From Coniella vitis (taxonomy: Eukaryota > Ascomycota > Sordariomycetes > Diaporthales > Schizoparmaceae): a stretch of DNA of 64,000 bases. Under the pieces are notes generated by a model. That model did not search any database. It was not told the origin of the DNA and saw only the letters and a program-made list of their open reading frames with translations. Location of the stretch: contig WUJK01000006.1 in NCBI GenBank assembly GCA_011317545.1, positions 992,001 through 1,056,000 on the forward strand, read 5' to 3'. The position numbers were made by a program, and so were the translations under genes. This document shows positions 25,101 through 34,815 of the stretch, one piece after another. How positions within the stretch are numbered: position 1 is the stretch's first letter; every line of letters begins with the position of its first letter.

Positions 25101-26265
25101 CTTTGCTTGCATTGCCATCGTCTTCTCTGTCATTGCTCCCATCATGAGTATTTTTGCCATCATCAACTTCAGCCTCCTCTGGTGTGCCCACCGCTACAAT
25201 ATGCTCTATGTCACCCGGTTCAAGACAGACACAGGTGGCAAGCTCTATCCCCGGGCGCTAAACCAGATGTTTACTGGACTTTACGTTATGGAATTGTGCT
25301 TGATCGGATTGTTCTTCTTGGTCCAAAGCGACGATGGAACAATCCTGTGCTACAAGCAGGGTATCATTATGATTGTGGCGGTTTTCCTCACCGTCCTGTA
25401 CCAAACCTTTTTGAATCTTGAGTTTGGGCCGCTTTTGACACACTTGCCTATCACTTTTGAAGATGAGGCTGTTTTGCGAGACGAAGTCTTTGAGATTGAG
25501 CGCCAAATTAAGGAGATTGAGCGTGAGCAGCAAGATCTACGACACGAAAAGGAGGAAATGGAAGCGCAAGGTTTCTATAATGGCGATACGAGACACGCTA
25601 TAGAGCAGAGACAAGAAGAGCTGACACGAAAGAAAATCAAGCTCGAGAGCCGGATTCAGGGCAATGACGATGATGAAAATGAAGAAAAGGGCGGGAGGAA
25701 TAGTGCGCGACCTGACAGCGCTGCAAGCACCGACAATGGACAGTACGAACTCGACGAGCTCGACGGAGAAGAAAAGCCCAACACGGCGAAGAAGCACCAC
25801 AAGAAATCTTCGTCGGGCGGCATCAGCATTCTCAAGCACTCCAAGACATGGGTGGCAGGCACCAGCAATGCGGTGCTCGAAAACACATACGGCACAGCAG
25901 AGCGCAAAGTGAAGGAGATTGCGCAGTCGCGCCGCAATAAGTTTGTGCGCGACCTCGAAAACCAGCGGGCGATTGGTGACGCACTCTTTGGCAACTACGC
26001 CGACGAAATCGAAGACTTGAACCCCAAGGACCGCGACGAAAAGATTCGGAAAGCCTTTACGCACTCTGCGATGCGGGCACGCCGCCCTATTGTTTGGATT
26101 CCGCGCGACGATATTGGTGTGTCGGATGATGAGGTCCGGCGGACGAATGATTACAGTGTCCATATACGCATCAGCAATGAGGGTACGGCGCTCGACTCAA
26201 AATGCAATGTGATCTATGGACAGGCGCCGCCGGATTTCTCAGAGGAAGACCTCATTCAGTTGTAA
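22101..26265 (+). CDS. csc1: CSC1/OSCA (DUF221) stress-gated cation channel-like protein
   Basis: Five exons, 22101-22303, 22403-24218, 24340-24661, 24726-24925 and 24988-26265, give 1272 aa. All joins keep frame. The N-terminal module has a first TM helix (FLASVAVSAAVAAVQIGLFVL), GLDAYFFLRYLKTLLVIFVP and LLPINY. The cytosolic RNA-recognition-like region has NTVLVSSIPEKWLTEEALRG. The conserved 7-TM core follows: PWWVQWARVLLACG, FPVAFSASLSEID, LPQAFLAIILALVPIVL, YYFFFLFVEVFLVV, then VKWGSFFPVYTNFACIAIVF. Known members are osmotic-stress- or mechanically-gated cation channels. The protein is larger than the usual 800-1000 aa because of a charged, low-complexity cytosolic insertion (about residues 230-480) and a coiled, acidic C-terminal tail. 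Confidence 0.92.
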
Positions 26266-26856
26266 AGTTTTTTTGCGGTCTTTGCTTTTTTTTTTCTCCT
26301 TGGCGGATCGTCCAAGGGATTGTGTCCATCGAGAGAAACTTGTTTGCTGCCTCCTGGACCATACCCAGAACAGAAAGATGGATCTCTTTTCCCTACACTG
26401 CTTGAACCGAGTTGACCTTGGTTCGAGTTGATCCTGGTTCTTCTACACATGGAGATTACCTTACGACAGGAGAAGTCTTGTTTGTGGATTTAGACAAACC
26501 TTGCGCTTAGAGCACATGCAGACCTGAAAAGTGATGACAGATTCCGTTCCTTCTTGGGGTGGTTACACGGAGTTGGAGTCCTAGAGGGCAATACGTACAT
26601 CAAGTAGCATAGCGAGGGGAGTATTCTCTTATGACAAGTAGTAACGATATGATTCCATGCCATTATGCCATGTATTTCTTCTTTTCCCTTAACATATATA
26701 TCTTTTGAGTGGATAAAGATTACATCTGAAGGAGAGACAATGAAGCTGCCGTTCCGTTGTGATATGATTGTAATGTTCACTTTACCTAGCAGGTTGCCAA
26801 CAAAAAAAAAAGCGGACTCCAAAGTACTGCAGCTCCCACCCACTATTGGAGTTCGC

Positions 26857-26890
<34 letters not shown>

Positions 26891-27177
26891 GCAACCTGCC
26901 TAGGTAGGGTATTGCCTCCATCAAATTTCGCAGTCCCAAATCAATTTCCACCAGTTCTCTCGATAATCAAATGGACCACCTTCACTTCCTCAAACGCCGT
27001 GCAAAGGACCAAAGAAATTCAAATCACCAAACTGACAATGTGTACATGTAAAACCCCCTGAGCGCTTCTGTGTGCGCGAACTCATATGATGTTTGTACCT
27101 TGACACCCAGATAAGCTTCGGCACTTCCTCTTTCTCCGACACCGTCTAAGCAATCCTCTTGGCCGTTCTCCCGTTTC
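26266..27177. other. Convergent intergenic region with foldback element
   Basis: 3' flanks of the CSC1-like and CYSTM-like genes. The notable content is the inverted-repeat element at 26782-26907. No gene is supported. Confidence 0.6.
26782..26907. repeat. Foldback (MITE-like) element with poly-A/poly-T arms
   Basis: The left arm is TTACCTAGCAGGTTGCC (26782-26798), then an A run (26802-26811), then GCGGACTCC (26812-26820). After a 27-nt loop the right arm mirrors it: GGAGTTCGC (26848-26856), 32 T (26858-26889), then GGCAACCTGCCTAGGTAG (26890-26907). Outer arms match over about 17 bp with one gap, and inner arms over 8 of 9 bp. The A and T runs differ in length (10 versus 32), as expected of slippage. 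I see no ORF and no clear target-site duplication. Confidence 0.7.
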
Positions 27178-27561
27178 TTAGCAGAGAAGTTCCAAACAGC
27201 AGCAGCAGGCCATAGCGGCGCACAAGCCCTCCAAGCAGCCGACGCCGGCACCGTTGCCCCTCGGATCCTGATACGGGCCTTGCGCGCCGTAGGGGCCTTG
27301 CTGATAGTAACCGCCTGGTGGTGGCGGTCCTTGTTGTTGTTGTTGTTGTGGGTAGTAGCCGCCTTGTTGCTGAGGTGGCGGGCCATAATAGCCCATTTGG
27401 GGTTGTTGCTGGTAAGCTCCGGGGCCGCCCTGAGGGGGTGGTCCGCCCTGAGGAGGATATTGACTGTTGTTGTTATAGTAGGCTGGTTGGGGAGCTTGTG
27501 GGCCGGCGTCATTGTTGCCGCCGTAGTAGGAGGGCGGGGGTCCGTTAGGTTTGTCCGACAT
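27178..27561 (-). CDS. Small Pro/Gln/Tyr-rich protein with C-terminal cysteine-rich membrane module (CYSTM-like)
   Basis: A single exon of 127 aa beginning MSDKPNGPPPSYYGG. About 95 residues are Pro-, Gln-, Gly- and Tyr-rich, with PPQGGPP, YYGPPPQQQGG and YYPQQQQQQ. The C-terminus is a short hydrophobic cysteine cluster: GCLEGLCAAMACCCCLELLC. That layout is the CYSTM pattern, a tail-anchored cysteine-rich module of small stress-response proteins in eukaryotes. Function here is inferred only from that resemblance. The cluster could be palmitoylated (inference). The start ATG is unambiguous. Confidence 0.72.
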   Translation of the reverse strand: MSDKPNGPPPSYYGGNNDAGPQAPQPAYYNNNSQYPPQGGPPPQGGPGAYQQQPQMGYYGPPPQQQGGYYPQQQQQQGPPPPGGYYQQGPYGAQGPYQDPRGNGAGVGCLEGLCAAMACCCCLELLC

Positions 27562-28735
27562 TGTGGTTGATTGCGCCTTGTATTAAAAAGAGACGTGAGG
27601 CTTCGACGGGGTTGCTGATGAGATGAATTGACTCGAAGTATAGGCGGATGATGGCACGTTGCTCCTGTGACCGTTGGTGATGGCAACGTAAATGTTGGTA
27701 ATAGTGAAACGACGGTGACTTGACAATCACTGGAAATATGCGAGCGAAGGAGTCTTTTGTCTTGGACGGCCTTGGGATGAGGATCGACGCTGGGATTTGC
27801 TTTGGGGAAAGGCGAGGCGCACTGGTTCCAGCAGATGTGGAGTGACGAATCTCGGGCCACTGGGGCAGTAGATGACCTGTAGCGTCGAGTACGGACGCCC
27901 GTCTCGTCCGGGAAGGCCGCGCGGTATGTTAAAAGCGGTAGATGGTCGAGTTAGGCTGAGAGGAGAAAAGTATCGCTACAGAAGCGATGCAACGGACGGA
28001 TGCGCGTGATTAGGTGTAGAAAGATGTCGCTGGGCCAGGGCCACGGAGGGAGCACGCTACAGGTGGTGATTCACAATTGAGGGAAAGGAGGAAGAAGAGA
28101 AGAGAAAGGTTGTGGTGGAGGTGGCTTTAGCAAGCTTTGGAGACGAACACGTTAAACGTCGGGAGCGCCGCCCTCTCAAACGCAAACGTGTCTCAACCCA
28201 TTTTCGGGGTGCTGAGAAGAGCTTCCGCTATACGCCGGGAAGGGCAAGGGGCCGCATCGTACCTGCTGCATATGACCATATAGTCTGGGGTCGAAGTCCA
28301 AGCACCTAGGTTTGTCTAGGCACTTACTTTGCCTTAACTAGCGATACCACGAGGCCGCCCACTAGGATGATCAATGCCCGTACTGCGCTTTTGATTGCGA
28401 CAGGCATGGATCAATGAGTGAAGACAGTTCAGAGATGACTCGTAAACCTAATAATCTTCGGCTATCAAACAAGTCTCTTGGCAAATCTCGGTTGCTTGTC
28501 TTGTCCTGATCAACAAAGTGTGTGGGCAAACAACGGACACGGTCCTATCGCACAATGTATCACCTTTGTACACAGTTCCTACTAGCATAACGCAACCCGT
28601 ATGAAAGGAACAGAAAAAGACAGACAAAGGGGAGAAAGAAAGGGAAAAAAACAAAGAAGAGACAGAGTAGGAGGACAAAAGGGCGCATTCTGAAGCAGAA
28701 TGGTGAGCAAAAGTTTAGACAATTGCCCAAAAGTT
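27562..28735. other. Intergenic region between CYSTM-like gene and tRNA-Pro
   Basis: Promoter and leader DNA of the CYSTM-like gene. Open frames on either strand are short and resemble no family. The half nearest the tRNA is AT-rich and featureless. Confidence 0.55.
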
Positions 28736-28824
28736 GGGTCTTGCCGTGGATCGAACACGGGGCCTCTTGCAATGAGATTAGGGTGTCACCCTAAGCAAGA
28801 ATCATACCACTAGACCACAAGACC
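28736..28824 (-). tRNA. tRNA-Pro (anticodon AGG) with 17-nt intron
   Basis: The minus strand folds as a standard cloverleaf. The 7-bp acceptor stem is GGTCTTG/CAAGACC, the D-arm GTCTAGTGGTATGAT. The anticodon stem CTTGC/GCAAG carries loop TTAGGGT, and the T-arm is CCGTG-TTCGATC-CACGG. The discriminator is C and no CCA is encoded, as usual in eukaryotes. The loop is interrupted after position 37 by a 17-nt intron (28788-28772). The intron contains ACCCTAA, fully complementary to the spliced loop sequence. Body sequence closely matches other fungal tRNA-Pro genes. Confidence 0.92.
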
Positions 28825-29963
28825 GCTGAGTTGATTTGTGATTTCAGTAAATTTAATACAATAGATATTCTTTCCTCGCTATCACCCTCTCTTCATGTTA
28901 TGCTTACCACATAGTATAACTCGTTTGATTAATAGTGCTGTGGCGGCGAAGGAGTCGCAGGTTCTGCTCTGCCGCATCAGAAAATGGTATTGTCTCATAT
29001 TAATACGATATACTCTTACTGTTATGTATCAAGATAATTTAGAACTCAATCTTAGCCATGCAATCATGCAATACGAACCACCTGAGAGGGCTATGCTTTG
29101 CGAATAGATGGTGAAATGCATACTATTTTGCTGGAGAGCTTCTGTGCTTGTTTCCTTTGGGGGCCCTAAGCCGCAGGCATTTAGGTTCCCACCGGTAAGT
29201 GGTGTGTTTGATGCTCTTGAAGCTTGTCGAATATCAGAATTGTATCTCACATACGTCGCACTTCTGGGGCTTCTGGATATGTGATTTGGAATCTTAGACT
29301 TGAGTATTGAGCGTATGGCTTGGGTTCGTCAAAGTCTGTTTCAGGTACCAAGTTTGAGTGTGGGTATGCTTCTGAAGCAGTTGACTTCTACTTCGCATGC
29401 GTTGCTGTGGAGAGAGTCCTTACTCCTGTTGACGTTGGATTTGGCCGGTTCTGCTGCTGAGCCAGGGAATCAGTGTCATATAGTAGCCAAGTCCGCCATG
29501 CTGAGTTTAATCAAGTTAAGAATGATGATGCCTGCGCAGAATCTCGTATGTAGTGTTGGAATTACCTCATCATACCCTTCCTTTCCCCCCTCCCCCTTCC
29601 TCCACGCCCCGATATACCGTTGCGGGAAAAAGAAAGAGCGGTAAGTTTGCATAGATAGGCTCGCATATTTGTAGAAAAAGCTACAACCGCTTCCAAGGCG
29701 CCACGCCGCCCGAATGCCAGGCTCTACTAAACTCCTCGCTTGAAAAGCTACGTGCAAGTGGCCTTGATGGAATAAGAAGTAGACCCGGAAAAGGGATGTC
29801 CAGTATGCATGCTTTTTGGAAATTCAGCTAATGATCCATACCACCGAGAGGGGGCTGAGAATCAAAGAATATAAATACCAGAGCAAAAGAACTCGAGTCC
29901 TTTCGATATTTGGCCCCTTGATTCCTTGTCCATAACCCTATCACTTCTTCCTTCTACGGCGCT
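28825..29963. other. Intergenic region, 1.1 kb
   Basis: AT-rich DNA between tRNA-Pro and the orphan gene. It has one ACATAGTA motif at 28910-28917 and a core-promoter TATA box at its right end. No gene is supported. Confidence 0.55.
29870..29877 (+). promoter_or_regulatory. TATA box of the 29964 gene
   Basis: TATAAATA lies 87 bp upstream of the ATG at 29964, a position consistent with a core promoter and short leader. Most other genes in the window lack such a clear TATA element. Confidence 0.55.
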
Positions 29964-30569
29964 ATGGCCGGCCTCGTCGAGCACCGACCAGCACTGGATG
30001 TGCCGCTGACGCCGCCCAATTCACCGGTTTATTCACAGATCGAAGGTCCTATACTGCCTGCGGAGGCCCCCGATACTGAGACCTTGGAACTTCCACGTGA
30101 GCAGATCCTTAAGTAGTAGCTTCTTACCATAACAGCTTATTAAGATTAGTATCAGCTATCCCATCAAACTTGAAGTCACCCGTAGAAGCCCCGAACCATC
30201 AGAATCCCGAGTTAAGGTACCAAGCCATTGAGGAGTCGATCGAAGGGCCTTTCTTCTGGGATTATAACAATGTTTTGGAGAGGGATCAGGAAGGATTCCA
30301 GCGGTTCTTCAACAACGGGCGCTATTCAAAATGGGATAGCTTGGTTGACTCCCAGGATCCTACCGACGAGTACACGATGGATGTTTTTCGGCCTACGAAT
30401 TTCCCTGACAATTACGAAATGATTTACAAGGGCATGGTATGCAAAAATGGGTTATGGGTCATCATGTTCAGTGTTAAAATCCTCGCAGTTTCCTGTTGAT
30501 GTGATCCTTTAGCGGACAATCTCCTATTACTTGAATGGAGAAGGGGGTTACCTTATCATATTCAAATGA
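29964..30569 (+). CDS. Small hypothetical protein (orphan, three exons)
   Basis: Proposed exons are 29964-30096, 30156-30436 and 30513-30569, giving 156 aa. Intron 1 (59 nt, GTGAGC...ATCAG) joins in frame. Intron 2 (76 nt, GTATGC...TTTAG) is less certain; without it the frame continues to 30499. The protein starts MAGLVEHRPALDVPLTPPNS. It then has an acidic, aromatic-rich central part (EGPFFWDYNNVLERDQ, then FQRFFNNGRYSKW and DEYTMDVFRPTNFPDNYEMI). In the spliced model it ends ISYYLNGEGGYLIIFK. There is no signal peptide or membrane segment, and I recognise no domain. It sits beside a RIP-like patch, so it may be lineage-specific. Confidence 0.5.
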
Positions 30570-32865
30570 TGGTGATTATAGCAGTCTTAGGGTACATGCT
30601 TCAAGGTGTTTGACATCTAATGCGGAAATCCTGTACAAAATATGACTGCTTAATTCCAACGATTGTATAAGGTGTTTAATTATCCTACTTAAGACGGCGT
30701 CAAGGTCGACAAGAGGAATCACAACTCTAGCGGAAGCAAGGCAAACGCCACAATCGCTCGGATATGAGTCCGACCTCCGGTACTCCTAGTGCGTTTCCGC
30801 GATTTTATGCACTCTCTAAAAGATGTCCATGGACAATATGACCACCGGAGAGACGATAGACCCTGTGAGCCGGAAAAGCTTGGCTCGGGCCCTCGTCGTC
30901 AATGAACACGCTCTTCTCAATCAGAAGGTCGGGCCAAGAGGCAGCAGGTGGCTTCACAGGCTCCTGACCTTTGCAAGTAGTGGCAAGCAATATTGAGATT
31001 TCGAACCCGCCCCCCCCCCCCCCGAAAATGGTCTGGCGGGAGCTCATATAGCAACTTGGTCTGGATCGTATGTGAGGAGGAACATCTGACCAAGTAAAGC
31101 TAAGTGTTATGACCTGGTCCCTCGTAGCACTATATATACGGTTGGAAGGAATAATCAGATGGAGATTCTGATTATTGGTTGATCTTTTGCAAGGTCTATG
31201 TGGTGTAGCGGTACCTTCCAACGCTTATCATTACACTAAGGATGTTCCGACGAGCAAGAACAAGCGGCACAACAGACAGAAAGCAGCCATAATGCAGGGA
31301 ACAAGCACGAAATATGATGTGACAATTAGAAAAAAAACATGAGAATATCATGCTCTCCTACATCTCCTAAAACCCGTGTATCTGTATTGCTCAGCTCCAT
31401 ACACCAGGGCGCACTGCTGATGTTAAGCATCAAGTCTGGCACGAAGCCAGATAACGAAGGGACCCATCCACATATTTCCAATCCTCATGTCTGGATATAA
31501 TTCGTTAACGATATTGTGAACCAAGGGAGATAAAACACTAACTTACGAATGCATAAGACACGGGAGGAAAGAGGGAGAACAAGGTACGAGGTTCAAGAGG
31601 ATCGCTTTCGTCGCCGCGCCTTCCAAGAACCACATGTTAGGACCGTATTCATCACAATATATTGATTGGATGAAGTTACCTTTGCTCATCGAAATGCCCG
31701 ATGTTTATTTAGTAGCTGGTCGACGACAGGTTATACACTCGCGGTCTGGAAAGCCCTTTCCTTCACAGTATCCGCATATTATAACCCATGAACATGCAGG
31801 TCACAGGAACAGGCCAGCGCAACCATATGCCAGCAAATCAGAACCTCAACGGACCGATAGGGATCTCTTATATAAGGATATCTGGACACTTATAATAATA
31901 TAATCAGGGTTAGGGTCCTGATAGTTATACGATCGATAGAATCGATATCGACTATATCGACTAGCATACTATAGATCGATAGGATCGATATCGACTATAT
32001 CGACTTACTAAAATAATAGAAGGATATAAGGATAGGAGTTTACGGCTTAATATTAGATAGTTTCCTTATAGTCTTTAGTTGTAAATCTAAATATTATTTT
32101 ATATAATAGGGTAATCCCTCTTAATCACTTGTAACACTTAATATTACTCGATAACGTACGAAGACTTAAAGGTAATACTTCCCCGCCTGCTAACATACAA
32201 CTTATAGGTACTTCCAGAATCAGGGATTCAGGCAAGGATCATTACACCGCAGGTATCAGTAGGCATAGTTACAGAATGGGAAGACGATGTTCTCAGAAGC
32301 AAATGATATATTTTAGGGGCTGAAAGAAGTAACGGTAAGGGATATTGCTGTGTCTTGTGCCGCTCTTTCCCCTCTCCTTCCTTTATATCCTGTTTGGCCC
32401 TATAGCGTCACTATGTACATAGTATATGCATTGTACTATAGTAATCGTCGAGCGTTTTATTTGCCCAGCGGCGAACCAATTACGAGCTCCGGGTCGCTCG
32501 GCGGTTGCAGCGGGAAGCGGGGGATGATTGGCCTTCTTCTTTTTAATTGGCTGCTTCAGGACGGTTTAAGTGGGTATCTTCTCCGCGGTTACTTGGTACC
32601 GTCATTAATAGTAGCCTTTTATTTTTTTTGCGCACTGGTAAGTAAACAAGTCTGCCATTTAGTAGACAAGTGCCATAGATTGTTAGCTTCGCAAGGCAAA
32701 GCATTCCAATTCTAAATAGAATACCCCAGCAAGCTACTTGTAAGATCAAGAGAACCCATCAACTTAACTATACTCAGTAGATTTTTTCAGCCAACGTTGC
32801 AACGATACAGTTTCAAATCAGTTGTCCCACACAAAAGCAGATACAGTTTGTAGAATGCCTGCGAT
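30570..32865. other. Gene-poor region containing RIP-like AT-rich patch
   Basis: No gene is supported. It holds a C14 run at 31010-31023, the AT-rich TA-dense patch at about 31860-32160, and a palindromic ACTATGTACATAGT motif at 32410-32423. Confidence 0.55.
31860..32160. repeat. AT-rich RIP-like patch with a 43-bp direct repeat
   Basis: By hand count over about 300 bp, TpA occurs roughly 54 times. CpA plus TpG occurs only about 9 times, against about 27 ApC plus GpT. That is the C-to-T signature left by repeat-induced point mutation. Inside it, GATCGATAGAATCGATATCG at 31931 recurs at 31974 with one change. No ORF survives. It is probably a mutated transposon remnant; the parent element cannot be named. 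Confidence 0.6.
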
Positions 32866-33672
32866 TCACTCTGCCCTTCTCTGTCGTTTGCTTGGTGTAG
32901 GGATGCTTGATCCCAAACTCCTGTGGTTTCTTTTTCCTGGCCTGGTGGACATGTCTGGCCTCACAATACGTCCGGTGTCGTTTTTCTGGCGTGATATCAA
33001 ATCTGAGTGCCCATAGAAGCTGTCATAAAAAAGCGACTTCTTCCTTGGTGCCAGCCCAGGATTCACTTCGTCGAGTGACATATTGCACCTAGTATCCAAT
33101 CTGGAAGCCGAATCTTTGCTCGAAACTTGCCTCTTGTTGCCAATATTGAACGATCCCTGGTGGCAAGAGCCTGGACCTCGACTACTGCCAACCTTACTCT
33201 CGACAGTCGGCAGTTGACATGGTCTTCTATGCCAAGCAGCTATCTGCCCTGTAAGCTGCGAGGTCGAGCGTTCCTCACTCCGAGAGTCCCGTACTGGTGG
33301 TTGGGCGTCTTTGTGGATGTGTTCTGGCCTTTGAGTCTCTGACTGGGCGAGCTGGAGCCAAGATTGAGCCGCTTTCAATTGTTGCTTCCGTTCTCTGGCT
33401 TTCTTCTTCAGGACTTCTAGCTCATTTTCAAGCATGCGTACTGATAGCTTTGCCTGAGCGTGTTGGGCCTTCCAAAGCTTCCTAAGGCAGTTCTCTCTGT
33501 AGAAGTGTCCTTTGGGATATATCAGTGAATGAATTGTGTAGCGGGCTTATATCATCGTACCACAAGGTCCCAAGACCTCCAACGGACTTTCTCCCTGGTG
33601 CAGCTCACTGCATATAGCGCATACTGTAGTAACACGCCCCAGGGCGTTGTCGGTGGTTTGTGACCGCTCCAT
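32866..33672 (-). CDS. Degenerate RING-finger/coiled-coil protein, unknown function
   Basis: Two exons on the minus strand, 33672-33561 and 33509-32866, give 251 aa. The 51-nt intron has donor GTACGA and branch CACTGAT, and it restores a PCGHFY motif across the join. Residues 18-45 look like the first half of a RING: C18-x2-C21, then C37-G-H39 and C45. The ligand expected at 42 is Arg, and the last Cys pair is absent. A coiled coil follows (KLWKAQHAQAKLSV, then LENELEVLKKKARERKQQL). The C-terminal 150 residues are basic, Ser/Arg-rich and disordered, ending in PSKRQRRAE. It could be a divergent E3 ligase or meiotic/recombination RING protein, but I cannot assign it. Neighbours are RIP-like and orphan sequence. 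Confidence 0.6.
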
Positions 33673-34815
33673 AAAGGGCAAGAATTAACAATAGGAAAGG
33701 GGAGTCACGTTGCCTCACCGGCTGAAGAGTACCTCTACTCGCTCAGCACAATCGGCGCGCTACTGGGCGGCCCTTCTGAGGAGGATGGAGAGGACCTGTT
33801 CCTCAAGTGTCTACTCGAGAGCTTCAGAGGCAACATCGGCAAGCAGATGCATGGCTAGAGAAGAGTGAATTGGGAGGTCGCTCGAGGTACAGGCTCTTGG
33901 GGCCGGAAAACCCATGGACCATCCCACCTTCAAAGGACATCACTGGGATGACAAGAGCATAGGAAAGCATTATGAGGCTCTATGAGAACTCATAGCTTTA
34001 CTATTGAGGATCTTCCAACAGTCCCGACCTCATTATGGTTACTTCCTAAAACGTTAGAAGGGAAGTCTGTCGATGTCAGACGTACATAGTGAGTTAATAT
34101 GGTTGAACGGCCAAGGGAAAGTCGGCCAGGCACCTGGGTGTATTGTTTTGTTGCGGGTTACCATGTTGCTTTCAACATGCTTTCATGTCTACGCAACTAT
34201 CATGTCGTCGACAATGCTAAGACTTCATGTTTGTTTGTCTTAGGGGTAATTAGTGCCGGGTTTGATCAAGGAAATCTTGTTATATCTACTTGTTTCCCTC
34301 GACTTGCGGAAGGAGGGGAGAGATTGTCTCTATCCCTCGTTTTCCCACAAACTTCTACTATCTGAGTTCAGCGAGTGTAAGGACAGCGAATTAATTCTGC
34401 ACCCGTGTCTCTTGGTGCATGTTCTCGGCGCCTGGATTGCTGAGTCGTACTGTGAACTCCATGTCCCTAGAGGAATGGGCACGCAGCCTTGGCCGGAATG
34501 AAAGCACGAGCGGGTGAACCGACAGAGAGGAGATCTGATGATATTGCTCACTTCCAACTTTTAGGCGTGAGGGCAAAGAACAGAGATGAGAACATGAAGG
34601 GAAGGGTGATGGTGACACAATGTTGTTGGTTGGTGGAACACAGCGTTCCAAACGACAAGTCCAAGGACTTCGCATTTATAATGACTCGTAAGTACCTTTG
34701 AGGCGCCAGCTACCTTGAGGTTCATCTTGAACGTTGACATGCTCAACCTGTATGTCCTGTTGAACTATACTAGCTGCTATGGGTACGTTCCCTAGCTTTT
34801 CAGCAACCCAATTAT
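33673..34815. other. Intergenic region with a coding-like fragment
   Basis: Promoter side of the degenerate-RING gene and 3' flank of the Rrn5-like gene. A plus-strand frame without an ATG (about 33718-33858) has protein-like composition and may be an exon remnant. The rest shows no gene. Confidence 0.45.

Noticed and set aside
28780..28795. TTAGGGTG/CACCCTAA, telomere-like sequence
   Set aside because: It is the anticodon loop and intron of tRNA-Pro; the match to the telomere unit is coincidental.
30805..31221. 138-codon minus-strand open frame
   Set aside because: It reads through a C14 run as poly-Gly and has no recognisable domain or supporting splice context. The C-terminal half looks mildly protein-like but is not enough.
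31905..31920. GGTTAGGG inside CAGGGTTAGGGTCCTG, possible interstitial telomere repeat
   Set aside because: A single unit only, within a RIP-like AT-rich patch. No tandem array.
34099..34365. 88-codon plus-strand frame
   Set aside because: No homology or splice partner. It lies in the 3' flank of the Rrn5-like gene.
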